DNA of 12,789 nucleotides from Faecimorpha stercoravium (lineage in GTDB: Bacteria > Bacillota > Clostridia > Lachnospirales > Bianqueaceae), in contig DVGT01000059.1 of the NCBI GenBank assembly GCA_018712555.1, positions 1 to 12,789 of the forward strand. The letters run 5' to 3'. The notes under the pieces are model-generated. The model saw only the letters and a list, made by a program, of their open reading frames with translations. It made no database searches and was not told the DNA's origin. Below are positions 6,373 through 12,769 of the stretch, piece by piece. How positions within the stretch are numbered: the stretch's first letter is position 1; each line of letters starts with the position of its first letter. Made by a program: the position numbers and the translations under genes.

Positions 6373-7224
6373 ATGGGCAGAATGGTTCTGGCAGCATTGC
6401 TAGCGGTCTTTATGCTGATCTTTCCGCAGGTCACGCTGGATGGTGCTTCCGAGGGGCTCCGTCTATGGTTTCAAAATGTGCTGCCGGCACAGTTTCCTTT
6501 TATGATCTGCATCTTATTGCTTTTGAAAAATGGCTTAGGCAGCGGAAGCATCTCCGTTCCCTCGGTGTTTCTGACAGGAATCTTATCCGGATATCCGGGA
6601 GGAGCCAAGAGCATAGAGGTGTTATATCGACAGGGGCAGATCAGTGCGAAGAGATTGCAGTGGCTGATGAGTTTCTGTAATAATTCCGGCCCCCTGTTCA
6701 TGGTGGGGACAATTGGAATTGGGATCTTTGGATCCGCGGCCATTGGGTATCGAATCCTCATTACGCATCTGCTTTCTGCCATGCTTTGTGGCTGTATCTT
6801 CAGCATAGGCGGACGTGGAGAGACGTTTCCCGTACGAGGCGGACAGCGAATCGAAGAGAGCTTTGGCGCGCAATTAGGATCCTGTGTCACAGAAACAGCC
6901 TCCGTCATGATTATGGTAGGCGGTTTTATGATGCTGTATTGTGTGCTGATTCGGCTTTGCGGCAGACTCTGGCCGGGGGCGGATTATCTCTGCAGTCTGC
7001 TGGAGATGACCAATGGAGCGGAGCAGCTCGCGAAATTGCCGTTGGTATGGGCAGTTCCCCTCGCTGGCGCGCTCGTCAGCATGGGAGGGCTGTGCGTATA
7101 TTCTCAGACCTGCACCGTACTGGAACATACACCCTTTTCAGGCCCTCAGTATCTGGTGGCCAAGTGCCTGCAGGGGATACTCTGCGGTATCATGCTGTTC
7201 CTTTGGGGGATTTGGGTGGATTAG
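6373..7224 (+). CDS. spoVV: SpoVV/YlbJ-like sporulation membrane protein (gate-domain family)
   Basis: This is a polytopic membrane protein, 283 aa, of the YlbJ family (nucleoside-recognition or gate domain). In B. subtilis SpoVV (YlbJ) moves dipicolinic acid across the outer forespore membrane during sporulation. Recognisable features are a first helix at about 3-20, the W-x-x-x-V-L-P-A-Q-F-P-F segment near residues 32-43, SGYPGGAKS near 73-81, and the family hallmark FCNNSGPLF near 100-108. Five to six further hydrophobic segments run to the end. The B. subtilis protein is about 408 aa, so this copy is shorter, mainly in loops and at the C-terminus. The ATG at 6373 is the first possible start after a stop codon at 6349. 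It corresponds to ylbJ, which follows coaD in B. subtilis; here the coiled-coil and DraG genes lie between. Confidence 0.85.
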   Translation: MGRMVLAALLAVFMLIFPQVTLDGASEGLRLWFQNVLPAQFPFMICILLLLKNGLGSGSISVPSVFLTGILSGYPGGAKSIEVLYRQGQISAKRLQWLMSFCNNSGPLFMVGTIGIGIFGSAAIGYRILITHLLSAMLCGCIFSIGGRGETFPVRGGQRIEESFGAQLGSCVTETASVMIMVGGFMMLYCVLIRLCGRLWPGADYLCSLLEMTNGAEQLAKLPLVWAVPLAGALVSMGGLCVYSQTCTVLEHTPFSGPQYLVAKCLQGILCGIMLFLWGIWVD

Positions 7225-7227
7225 GGC

Positions 7228-7256
7228 TTGATTTTCACAGGAAAATGTGGTATTCT
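7228..7256 (+). promoter_or_regulatory. Candidate upstream promoter for the PPIase gene
   Basis: TTGATT at 7228-7233 and TATTCT at 7251-7256 are separated by 17 bases just after the spoVV stop codon. It would give a leader of about 95 bases. It competes with the candidate at 7301-7329, and nothing in the sequence decides between them. Confidence 0.4.
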
Positions 7257-7300
7257 CTTGAGGATAGGCCATGACGCCACGGAATATTCAGAGTTCGTTT

Positions 7301-7329
7301 TTCTTTTGGCCATAAACCTATGATAGAAT
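7301..7329 (+). promoter_or_regulatory. Candidate extended -10 promoter for the PPIase gene
   Basis: TAGAAT at 7324-7329 is preceded by TGA (extended -10, TGn). A weak -35, TTCTTT, lies at 7301-7306 with 17-base spacing. It would place the transcription start near 7336, just ahead of the ribosome site. Confidence 0.45.
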
Positions 7330-7357
7330 TTCTCAAAATGCTGGAGAGGATGATAGA

Positions 7358-8911
7358 ATGAGCGAAGAACAGAATAAGTTCGAGAAGCGCAAACAAGAGG
7401 CGCAGAAAAGAAAAAGAAAACTGCAGAAGATGCAGAATTCTAAGATAAAACCAAGGACTAAGCATGTATTGGCTGTCGTGGGAGGGGCTCTTGCGGCGAT
7501 TATTGTAGTGATTGCGCTGGTGTTTGCGAATGCGGGATTTACCAGACGAATGGTTACAGCGTTGGAGATCGGCAATGAGAAAGTGAGTTCTGCGGAGTAT
7601 AGTTATTATTACATTCAGCAGGCCATCAGTACCTACAATACGTATGTCCAGATGCTGGGGTCCAGTTACGCACCTTTCGATACAGGAAAGTCACTGGATA
7701 GACAGGCGTATTCCGACACGCAAAGTTGGGCAGATTATCTAAGCGATAGTGCGATATCTGCACTGCGAGGGATTAAGACGCTGGTACAAGCCGCGAATGA
7801 AGAGGGCTTTACGATCTCTGAGGAAGGAGTGGAGACCGTGGAACGGACGATGCAGTCCCTGCAGACATATGCTGATAGTGCGAATATGACACTGAATCGA
7901 TATCTGGCGGATGTATATGGGCTGGGTATGGATGAGAATCTGATGCGTCAGACACAGATGGATTATCAGCTTGCGCTCGAGTATGAGGAAGCACTCAAGG
8001 CTCGTCCAGAGTATACGGATGAGGATCTGGAAGACTATTATCAGAATTCGGTATATGATACCTATACTTATGTGGACCTGAGGTACTACGAGTTTGCCCA
8101 GGAGGAGGCCACGGATGATTCCGAAGGAAAGACGCTGGAAGAAGCAAAGGCGGAAGCGGATGATTTTATCAGCGATATTGAAAGTGCGGCAGATTACTCC
8201 AGAAAGATTCGGGCTTTGTTGCGTGAAGAGGCGTTGGAGAACACAGATAGCGAAGACAGCAGCAGCGAGGAAGAAGATTTTACGGATAATACGGAGAGAA
8301 TCGGCGTGTCCCGTACTTCATTGGAAAGTGTGGATGCCAATCTGGCAGAGTGGGCGTTTGCAGAGGAACGGGCTGTAGATGATGTGGCCGTGGTGGAGAA
8401 TGAGGACGGCACGGGATACTATGCAGTCTACATGGTGAATACTGCTTATCGTAATGATTACAATACAGTAAACATGCGGCAGATCTATATTGAAGTAGAA
8501 GATACCGAGGACGAAGAGGCCATGGAAGAGGCCAAAACGCGTGCAGAAGAAATCCTTCAGGAGTGGAAGGATGGCGAGGCGACAGAGGAGAGCTTTGCGG
8601 CTTTGGCGGATGAGGAGTCTGATCTTAGTGTCGAGGGTGGACTATATGAGCAGATGGCCAAGGGAGAAGGAGATATTACCGACTGGCTGTTTGACGAAAA
8701 CCGTCAGCCGGGAGATACCGCTGTATTGGAGTCTTCAGGAGGATATCATGTAGTTTATTACATCGGACAGGACGAGCCGTACTGGAAGGTACAGGTAGAG
8801 TCTGCGAAGCGTTCTGAGGATTATAATAATACGTATGCAGAATTGGAAGAGAAATATCCTGTGGTGGAGCATGCATTCGGTATATGGCTGCGTTCGGAAC
8901 CATTCCGTTAA
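7358..8911 (+). CDS. Membrane-anchored SurA/PrsA-type peptidyl-prolyl cis-trans isomerase
   Basis: This is a probable extracytoplasmic foldase, 517 aa. Residues 1-35 are a highly charged cytoplasmic tail (Lys/Arg/Glu/Gln), followed by one membrane helix at about 36-59. There is no lipobox, so unlike PrsA it would be held by this helix. The SurA-like chaperone domain begins with the VTALEIGNEKVSSAEY segment (66-81), typical of SurA_N openings. A very acidic Ser/Glu/Asp linker lies near 295-310. The parvulin (PpiC) domain runs from about 370 to 467: VNMRQIYIEV in place of the usual RHILV strand, FAALADEESDLS, GGLYEQM, and the closing GGYHVVYY at 461-468. ATG 7358 has GAGAGG at 7344-7349 in front. 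It may help fold secreted or cell-wall proteins; clients are unknown. B. subtilis has a different protein (YlbL) in the corresponding interval. Confidence 0.88.
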   Translation: MSEEQNKFEKRKQEAQKRKRKLQKMQNSKIKPRTKHVLAVVGGALAAIIVVIALVFANAGFTRRMVTALEIGNEKVSSAEYSYYYIQQAISTYNTYVQMLGSSYAPFDTGKSLDRQAYSDTQSWADYLSDSAISALRGIKTLVQAANEEGFTISEEGVETVERTMQSLQTYADSANMTLNRYLADVYGLGMDENLMRQTQMDYQLALEYEEALKARPEYTDEDLEDYYQNSVYDTYTYVDLRYYEFAQEEATDDSEGKTLEEAKAEADDFISDIESAADYSRKIRALLREEALENTDSEDSSSEEEDFTDNTERIGVSRTSLESVDANLAEWAFAEERAVDDVAVVENEDGTGYYAVYMVNTAYRNDYNTVNMRQIYIEVEDTEDEEAMEEAKTRAEEILQEWKDGEATEESFAALADEESDLSVEGGLYEQMAKGEGDITDWLFDENRQPGDTAVLESSGGYHVVYYIGQDEPYWKVQVESAKRSEDYNNTYAELEEKYPVVEHAFGIWLRSEPFR

Positions 8912-8928
8912 ATCGAAATCGAGGAAGA

Positions 8929-8957
8929 GAAGCTGTTGCTTATTTGGCAACAGCTTC
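8929..8957 (+). terminator. Stem-loop after the PPIase gene, weak or partial terminator
   Basis: A perfect 11-bp stem pairs 8929-8939 (GAAGCTGTTGC) with 8947-8957 (GCAACAGCTTC), loop TTATTTG. The following bases are ATTAATTAAGG rather than a T-run, so termination may be inefficient. It lies 8 bases before the tmcAL ribosome site and could act as an attenuator or mRNA 3' protector. Confidence 0.6.
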
Positions 8958-8975
8958 ATTAATTAAGGAGAGACC

Positions 8976-10196
8976 ATGCGTGTATTAGGAATTGTTTGTG
9001 AATATAATCCGTTTCATAACGGGCATGCCTATCAGATGCGGAAGGCGCGGGAGGAAAGCGGCGCGGATGCAGTGATATGCGTGATGAGCGGACACTATAC
9101 CCAACGAGGAGAACCGGCCATTGTGGATAAATGGACGAGAACGCGTATGGCCATCATGGGTGGAGCGGATCTGGTCATCGAGATGCCCACATTCTATGCC
9201 ATGAGCGGTGCGGAAAGCTTTGCGGCGGCGGGAATCAAACTCCTGCTGGCTGCCGGAGCAGACGTTCTCTCCTTTGGGTGTGAAGCGGAAGAAACGAATG
9301 TATTGTATGATCTGGCGGTTCTTTTGGATCAGGAACCAGCAGCATTTCGGCAGGAACTGCAGCGGTTTTTACGCGCAGGAGAAAGCTACAGTGTGTCCCG
9401 TATGAAGGCGGCCAGTCAATACATTGCACAGGCAGAGGAGATTTTGAAACAGCCCGGATCAATTCTGGGTATAGAGTATTTGAAGGCCTTACGACGAGCG
9501 GGGAGAGGTGACTTCCCTGTGATCATGGTACGCCGTCTGGGGGCGGCGCATAAGGATGCCTGGTCGGACGGTGCGGGCGCATCCGCCAGCGCCATACGGA
9601 ATGCACTGCGTCAGGGCAGGATTCTGCGAGAGGCTATGCCGCCATCAGCGGCCCAGACATGGGAGAAGATCTATGAAAGCGGCGCGTACTGCATGGGGGA
9701 TATCCTCCTGAAGGAGATTTTATACTGGCGCTTGACAGAATGGACGCTGGATCAGATCCGCCAGACGCCGGAGATAGGGGAGGGTCTGGAGTATCGAATA
9801 CTGAAAATGACAGAAGAAGACAGGTCCTGGGAGTCCTTGATAGAGAGCCTGGTCTGTAAGAGGTATCCAGCGTCCAGGATACGGAGAGGCCTGATGAATC
9901 TGTGCCTGGGGATCTCGCAGGAGACTAGAGAACGGGCGCGGTGGGAAGAAGGACCTGCGTATCTGCGGATTCTGGGAATAGGCCCCCGCGGCACAGAATT
10001 ATTGAGAAAAATTCGCCGAGAAAGCAGCCTGCCGCTCGTGACGCAGCCACACAGGCAGATCAAAGATCTTTCGGAATCGGCGGCGTATACATTGGCAGAA
10101 GAGGTCCGATTTACGGACATCTATGCGCGTTTTCTGGTTAATACGGACCTCAGGGTACGGGGCTGGGAATATCGGAAAGAAATCGTAAAAATTTAG
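8976..10196 (+). CDS. tmcAL: tRNA(Met) cytidine acetate ligase TmcAL (YlbM)
   Basis: TmcAL activates acetate with ATP to acetyl-AMP and acetylates C34 of elongator tRNA-Met, forming ac4C at the wobble position. The protein has 406 aa, normal for the family. The nucleotidyltransferase motif is in the opening CEYNPFHNGH (residues 8-17, HxGH at 14-17). MSGHYTQRGEPA at 37-48, the SILGIEYLKAL strand near 162-172, and SASAIRNAL near 203-211 are all family hallmarks. ATG 8976 follows AAGGAG at 8965-8970 by five bases. It is the counterpart of B. subtilis ylbM, so the ylbH-I-J-M order is kept with replacements in between. The protein shares its fold with CoaD in the same locus. Transcription could come from the PPIase promoter by readthrough of the weak hairpin at 8929. 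No terminator is seen after it. Confidence 0.96.
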   Translation: MRVLGIVCEYNPFHNGHAYQMRKAREESGADAVICVMSGHYTQRGEPAIVDKWTRTRMAIMGGADLVIEMPTFYAMSGAESFAAAGIKLLLAAGADVLSFGCEAEETNVLYDLAVLLDQEPAAFRQELQRFLRAGESYSVSRMKAASQYIAQAEEILKQPGSILGIEYLKALRRAGRGDFPVIMVRRLGAAHKDAWSDGAGASASAIRNALRQGRILREAMPPSAAQTWEKIYESGAYCMGDILLKEILYWRLTEWTLDQIRQTPEIGEGLEYRILKMTEEDRSWESLIESLVCKRYPASRIRRGLMNLCLGISQETRERARWEEGPAYLRILGIGPRGTELLRKIRRESSLPLVTQPHRQIKDLSESAAYTLAEEVRFTDIYARFLVNTDLRVRGWEYRKEIVKI

Positions 10197-10250
10197 AAAA
10201 GAAAAGAAAAAGAAAGAAAACGAGAGAAAAAGAAAGAAAATAAAAAGAAA
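10195..10250. repeat. Low-complexity purine tract (A/G) between tmcAL and groES
   Basis: 54 of 56 bases are purines, made of GAAA and GAAAA units, interrupted only by C10221 and T10241. It starts within the tmcAL stop codon and ends 26 bases before the groES -35 box. There is no hairpin in it. Multiple A-runs spaced about five or ten bases apart may bend the DNA upstream of the heat-shock promoter. Confidence 0.85.
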
Positions 10251-10276
10251 CCAGAACAAATGGTAGAAAACAGAAG

Positions 10277-10305
10277 TTGCCTATAGAAGCCCAAATGAGT
10301 AAACT
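10277..10305 (+). promoter_or_regulatory. Sigma-A promoter of groESL
   Basis: TTGCCT at 10277-10282 and TAAACT at 10300-10305 are separated by exactly 17 bases. The predicted transcription start near 10312 falls at the left edge of the CIRCE operator, the usual arrangement for HrcA-regulated class I heat-shock operons. Confidence 0.75.
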
Positions 10306-10313
10306 ATATGCTG

Positions 10314-10340
10314 TTAGCACTCGATGGTATGGAGTGCTAA
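10314..10340. promoter_or_regulatory. CIRCE operator (HrcA binding site)
   Basis: TTAGCACTC at 10314-10322 and GAGTGCTAA at 10332-10340 are separated by 9 bases, a perfect match to the CIRCE consensus. HrcA repressor bound here would block groESL transcription until heat shock or chaperonin demand relieves it. In the mRNA the same sequence forms a 9-bp hairpin near the 5' end. Confidence 0.98.
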
Positions 10341-10395
10341 CAAGATCAAAAGAGTTTACACAGCATGTTTGAATGCATTCAAGGAGGTAATGGAT

Positions 10396-10683
10396 ATGAA
10401 GTTGGTGCCTTTGGGCGATAAGGTCGTTGTAAAGCAGTTGGAAGCAATGGAGACGACAAAGGGCGGTATTATCCTGACAACACAGTCTCAGGAAAAGCCT
10501 CAGGAAGCTGAAGTCATCGCGGTAGGTCCTGGTGGTTTTGTAGATGGCAAGGAAGTAGAAATGGAAGTAGAGCCTGGAGATAAAGTGATTTATTCTAAGT
10601 ACGCAGGAACTACCGTGAAGCTTGAAGATACCGAATATATCATCGTGAAGCAGAGCGATATTCTGGCGATTGTAGAAGACTGA
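10396..10683 (+). CDS. groES: Co-chaperonin GroES (Hsp10)
   Basis: GroES is the heptameric lid that caps GroEL and encloses the folding substrate in the cytoplasm. It has 95 aa, normal length. The sequence opens MKLVPLGDKVVVK, and the mobile loop that contacts GroEL lies at about 16-32 with GGIIL at 23-27. EAEVIAVGPG (37-46), GDKVIYSKYAGT and the closing IVKQSDILAIVE are classic. The start is set at 10396 because AAGGAGG (10381-10387) is 8 bases away. The in-frame ATG at 10390 is only two bases from it, and the upstream ATG at 10324 lies inside the CIRCE operator. The leader is about 84 bases. groEL follows after 28 bases in the same operon. Confidence 0.98.
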   Translation: MKLVPLGDKVVVKQLEAMETTKGGIILTTQSQEKPQEAEVIAVGPGGFVDGKEVEMEVEPGDKVIYSKYAGTTVKLEDTEYIIVKQSDILAIVED

Positions 10684-10711
10684 TTGAAGTAGAAAAGGGA
10701 GGAAGATTCAT

Positions 10712-12337
10712 ATGTCTAAGGATATTATGCATGGAACCGACGCAAGAAACGCACTGGAGAAGGGCGTAAATCTGCTGGCGGATACCGTTAAGATCACACT
10801 GGGTCCCAAGGGCCGTAATGTCGTGCTGGATAAGAAGTATGGTACTCCGTTGATCACCAACGATGGTGTGACTATCGCGAAGGAGATCGAGCTGGAGGAT
10901 CCGTTTGAGAATATGGGCGCTCAGCTCGTGAAGGAAGTGGCAACCAAGACCAACGATGTGGCTGGTGATGGTACCACGACGGCGACCGTTCTGGCACAGG
11001 CTATGATTCAGGAAGGCCTGAAGAATATCGCGGCAGGCGCTAACTCCATTATTCTGAGAAGAGGTATGCAGAAGGCGACGGAAGTAGCCGTTAAGTCGAT
11101 CCAGGAGATCAGCACACCTGTTTCTGGAAAGAATCATATTGCGCAGGTTGCCGCTATCTCTGCTGGAGATGAGGAAGTCGGCGCGATGGTAGCTGACGCG
11201 ATGGAGAAGGTCTCTAATGATGGTGTTATCACTGTAGAGGAGTCCAAGACCATGAATACGGAGCTGGATCTGGTAGAAGGTATGCAGTTCGATCGTGGTT
11301 ATCTGTCCGCATACATGGCTACCGATATGGATAAGATGGAAGCTGTACTGGATAATCCGTATATTCTGATTACTGATAAGAAGATCAGCAATATTCAGGA
11401 GATCCTGCCGATTCTGGAGCAGATCGTACAGCAGGGTGGACGGCTGTTGATCATCGCGGAGGATGTAGAAGGTGAAGCATTGGCAACGCTGGTTGTAAAT
11501 AAGCTGCGTGGCACCTTCAATTGCGTAGCTGTTAAGGCGCCTGGATTCGGTGATCGCAGAAAGGCGATGCTGGAAGATATCGCAATTCTGACAGGTGGTA
11601 CCGTGATTTCTCAGGAAGTCGGCCTGGAGCTGAAGGAAGCGACCATGGATATGCTGGGTCGTGCTAAGACCGTAAAGGTACAGAAGGAGAATACGATCAT
11701 CGTAGATGGTATGGGAGATCCTGCTCAGATCAAGGCTCGTGTAGCGCAGATCAGAGCGCAGATCGCAGAGACCACCTCTGATTTCGATAGAGAGAAGCTG
11801 CAGGAGCGTCTGGCGAAGCTGGCTGGCGGTGTTGCTGTGATTAAGGTTGGCGCTGCTTCTGAGGCAGAGATGAAGGAGAAGAAGCTGCGTATGGAGGATG
11901 CTCTGGCTGCAACACGTGCAGCGGTAGAGGAAGGTATCGTATGCGGCGGCGGAAGCGCTTATATCCATGCGATCAAGGCGACGCAGGAAGAGGCAAATAA
12001 GCTGAGCGGCGACGAGAAGACCGGTGCGAATATCATTGTGAAGGCTCTGGAAGCTCCTCTGCGTCAGATCGTAGCCAATGCAGGTCTGGAAGGCTCTGTG
12101 GTTGTCAATAAGCTGAAGGAGTCCAAGGCAGGTACCGGTTTCAACGCTCTGACTGAGGAGTATGTGGACATGGTAGCAGAAGGTATCATCGATCCTGTTA
12201 AGGTGACGAGAAGTGCTCTGCAGAACGCGACTTCTGTGGCGGCAACGCTGCTGACAACGGAGGCTGTCGTAGCAGATCATCCGGCTCCGGAACCGGCTAT
12301 GCCCGCAGGTAACGGCGGAATGGGCGGTATGATGTAA
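10712..12337 (+). CDS. groEL: Chaperonin GroEL (Hsp60)
   Basis: GroEL forms the double-ring ATP-driven folding chamber that works with GroES. It has 541 aa, normal for the family. The equatorial nucleotide site shows LGPKGRNVVLD (30-40), Asp51 in TNDGVT, and DGTTT at 86-90. The apical domain contains EGMQFDRGYLS and the KAPGFGDRRKAML segment. The intermediate domain returns with VCGGGSAYIHA, and the C-terminus ends in the flexible Gly-Met tail (GNGGMGGMM). The start has GGGAGG at 10697-10702, nine bases upstream. Codon choice is visibly uniform, consistent with high expression. It is co-transcribed with groES under CIRCE/HrcA control, and a strong terminator follows 11 bases after the stop codon. 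Confidence 0.99.
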   Translation: MSKDIMHGTDARNALEKGVNLLADTVKITLGPKGRNVVLDKKYGTPLITNDGVTIAKEIELEDPFENMGAQLVKEVATKTNDVAGDGTTTATVLAQAMIQEGLKNIAAGANSIILRRGMQKATEVAVKSIQEISTPVSGKNHIAQVAAISAGDEEVGAMVADAMEKVSNDGVITVEESKTMNTELDLVEGMQFDRGYLSAYMATDMDKMEAVLDNPYILITDKKISNIQEILPILEQIVQQGGRLLIIAEDVEGEALATLVVNKLRGTFNCVAVKAPGFGDRRKAMLEDIAILTGGTVISQEVGLELKEATMDMLGRAKTVKVQKENTIIVDGMGDPAQIKARVAQIRAQIAETTSDFDREKLQERLAKLAGGVAVIKVGAASEAEMKEKKLRMEDALAATRAAVEEGIVCGGGSAYIHAIKATQEEANKLSGDEKTGANIIVKALEAPLRQIVANAGLEGSVVVNKLKESKAGTGFNALTEEYVDMVAEGIIDPVKVTRSALQNATSVAATLLTTEAVVADHPAPEPAMPAGNGGMGGMM

Positions 12338-12340
12338 TAA

Positions 12341-12384
12341 AATAAGTACGGCGTGCTGCGTATTGCGGCACGCCGCTTCTTATT
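12341..12384 (+). terminator. Intrinsic terminator of groESL
   Basis: CGGCGTGCTGC at 12349-12359 pairs with GCGGCACGCCG at 12365-12375 (11 bp, one G-T, 5-base loop). Outer AATAAG 12341-12346 can pair with CTTATT 12379-12384 beyond a small internal loop. The T-rich tail is CTTCTTATT. It faces the tRNA operon terminator 15 bases away. Confidence 0.85.
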
Positions 12385-12398
12385 GTAAAATAGGGTAT

Positions 12399-12423
12399 AA
12401 AAAAACCTCACACACTTGTGAGG
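12399..12423 (-). terminator. Intrinsic terminator of the tRNA-Glu/tRNA-Cys operon
   Basis: On the - strand, CCTCACA (12423-12417) pairs with TGTGAGG (12412-12406) around a 4-base loop, and seven T residues follow (complement of A 12399-12405). It begins 8 bases after the tRNA-Cys 3' end. Confidence 0.9.
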
Positions 12424-12430
12424 CTACGAA

Positions 12431-12501
12431 AGGCGTCACCCAGATTTGAACTGGGGATGAAGGTGTTGCAGACCTCTGCCTTACCACTTGGCTATGACGC
12501 C
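12431..12501 (-). tRNA. tRNA-Cys (GCA)
   Basis: The - strand folds into a complete 71-base cloverleaf. The acceptor GGCGTCA pairs with TGACGCC, and the discriminator is U, as usual for Cys. The D arm has AGTGGTAA, the anticodon loop is CTGCAAC with anticodon GCA (complement of 12467-12469), and the T arm is CCCAG-TTCAAAT-CTGGG. The 3' CCA is not encoded (TTC follows), so it must be added by a CCA-adding enzyme. It is the second gene of a two-tRNA transcript. Confidence 0.96.
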
Positions 12502-12504
12502 GGA

Positions 12505-12576
12505 TGACCCGTGGGAGAATCGAACTCCCGTTACCGCCGTGAAAGGGCGATGTCTTAACCGCTTGACCAACGGGCC
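12505..12576 (-). tRNA. tRNA-Glu (TTC)
   Basis: The - strand folds into a complete 72-base cloverleaf. The acceptor GGCCCGT pairs with ACGGGTC (one G-U pair), and the discriminator is A. The D arm has GTCAAGCGGTTAAGAC, the anticodon loop is CTTTCAC with anticodon TTC (complement of 12541-12543), and the T arm is GGGAG-TTCGATT-CTCCC. CCA is not encoded. It lies 3 bases upstream of tRNA-Cys in the same transcript. Confidence 0.96.
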
Positions 12577-12608
12577 TTATTTCTTGCTCTCTCAGAGAGC
12601 CGAGTCTT

Positions 12609-12637
12609 ATTCTATCACGCTTCTCGGAGAATGTCAA
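12609..12637 (-). promoter_or_regulatory. Strong promoter of the tRNA operon
   Basis: On the - strand, a perfect -35 TTGACA (complement of 12632-12637) is followed after 17 bases by TAGAAT (complement of 12609-12614), preceded by TGA. The adjacent upstream stretch, about 12638-12668, is nearly all A/T and looks like an UP element. This fits a highly expressed stable-RNA promoter. The start would be near 12602, within a small GCTCTC/GAGAGC hairpin (12586-12600). Confidence 0.9.
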
Positions 12638-12682
12638 TCTTTTTTTTCAAAAATATAGAAAAAATTCTAAGCCATTTATGAT

Positions 12683-12731
12683 AATGTCCCAGTATACCAC
12701 AAATGAAAATGTCCCGGATGTGTGGTATAAT
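12683..12731 (+). promoter_or_regulatory. Extended -10 promoter inside an inverted repeat, with repeated AATGTCCC
   Basis: A perfect TATAAT at 12726-12731 is preceded by TGG (extended -10), with a weak ATGAAA -35 at 12703-12708 and 17-base spacing. TATACCACA at 12693-12701 and TGTGGTATA at 12721-12729 form a 9-bp inverted repeat that overlaps the -10. AATGTCCC occurs twice, at 12683-12690 and 12708-12715, 25 bases apart. These could be regulator sites or transposase-binding sites at an element end. Confidence 0.6.
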
Positions 12732-12769
12732 CATCCTTCTGTAAGATTAATAGACAGGAGGAAATCATT

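Noticed and set aside
7231..7246. ATTTTC/GAAAAT inverted repeat after spoVV as a terminator
   Set aside because: Only six mostly A/T pairs and no T-run; it lies inside the candidate promoter spacer.
7225..7357. Riboswitch or T-box leader before the PPIase gene
   Set aside because: The 133-base gap shows no conserved leader motif, no T-box sequence and no terminator/antiterminator pair.
9999..10259. - strand frame with a very hydrophobic Phe-rich N-terminus
   Set aside because: The Phe/Leu run is only the complement of the purine tract; the rest is antisense to tmcAL.
10324..10395. Upstream ATG extension of groES by 24 residues
   Set aside because: The ATG lies inside the CIRCE operator, the AAGGAGG site fits ATG 10396, and the family begins at MKLVPLGDKV.
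10640..12280. 546-codon open frame on the - strand opposite groEL
   Set aside because: Long antisense frames arise from the strong codon bias of groEL. The translation is rich in Leu, Gln, His, Arg and Ser with no domain recognised, and groEL on the other strand is certain.
12380..12637. 85-codon - strand frame over the tRNA pair
   Set aside because: It covers two complete tRNA cloverleaves, their promoter and the terminator, so it is not a protein gene.
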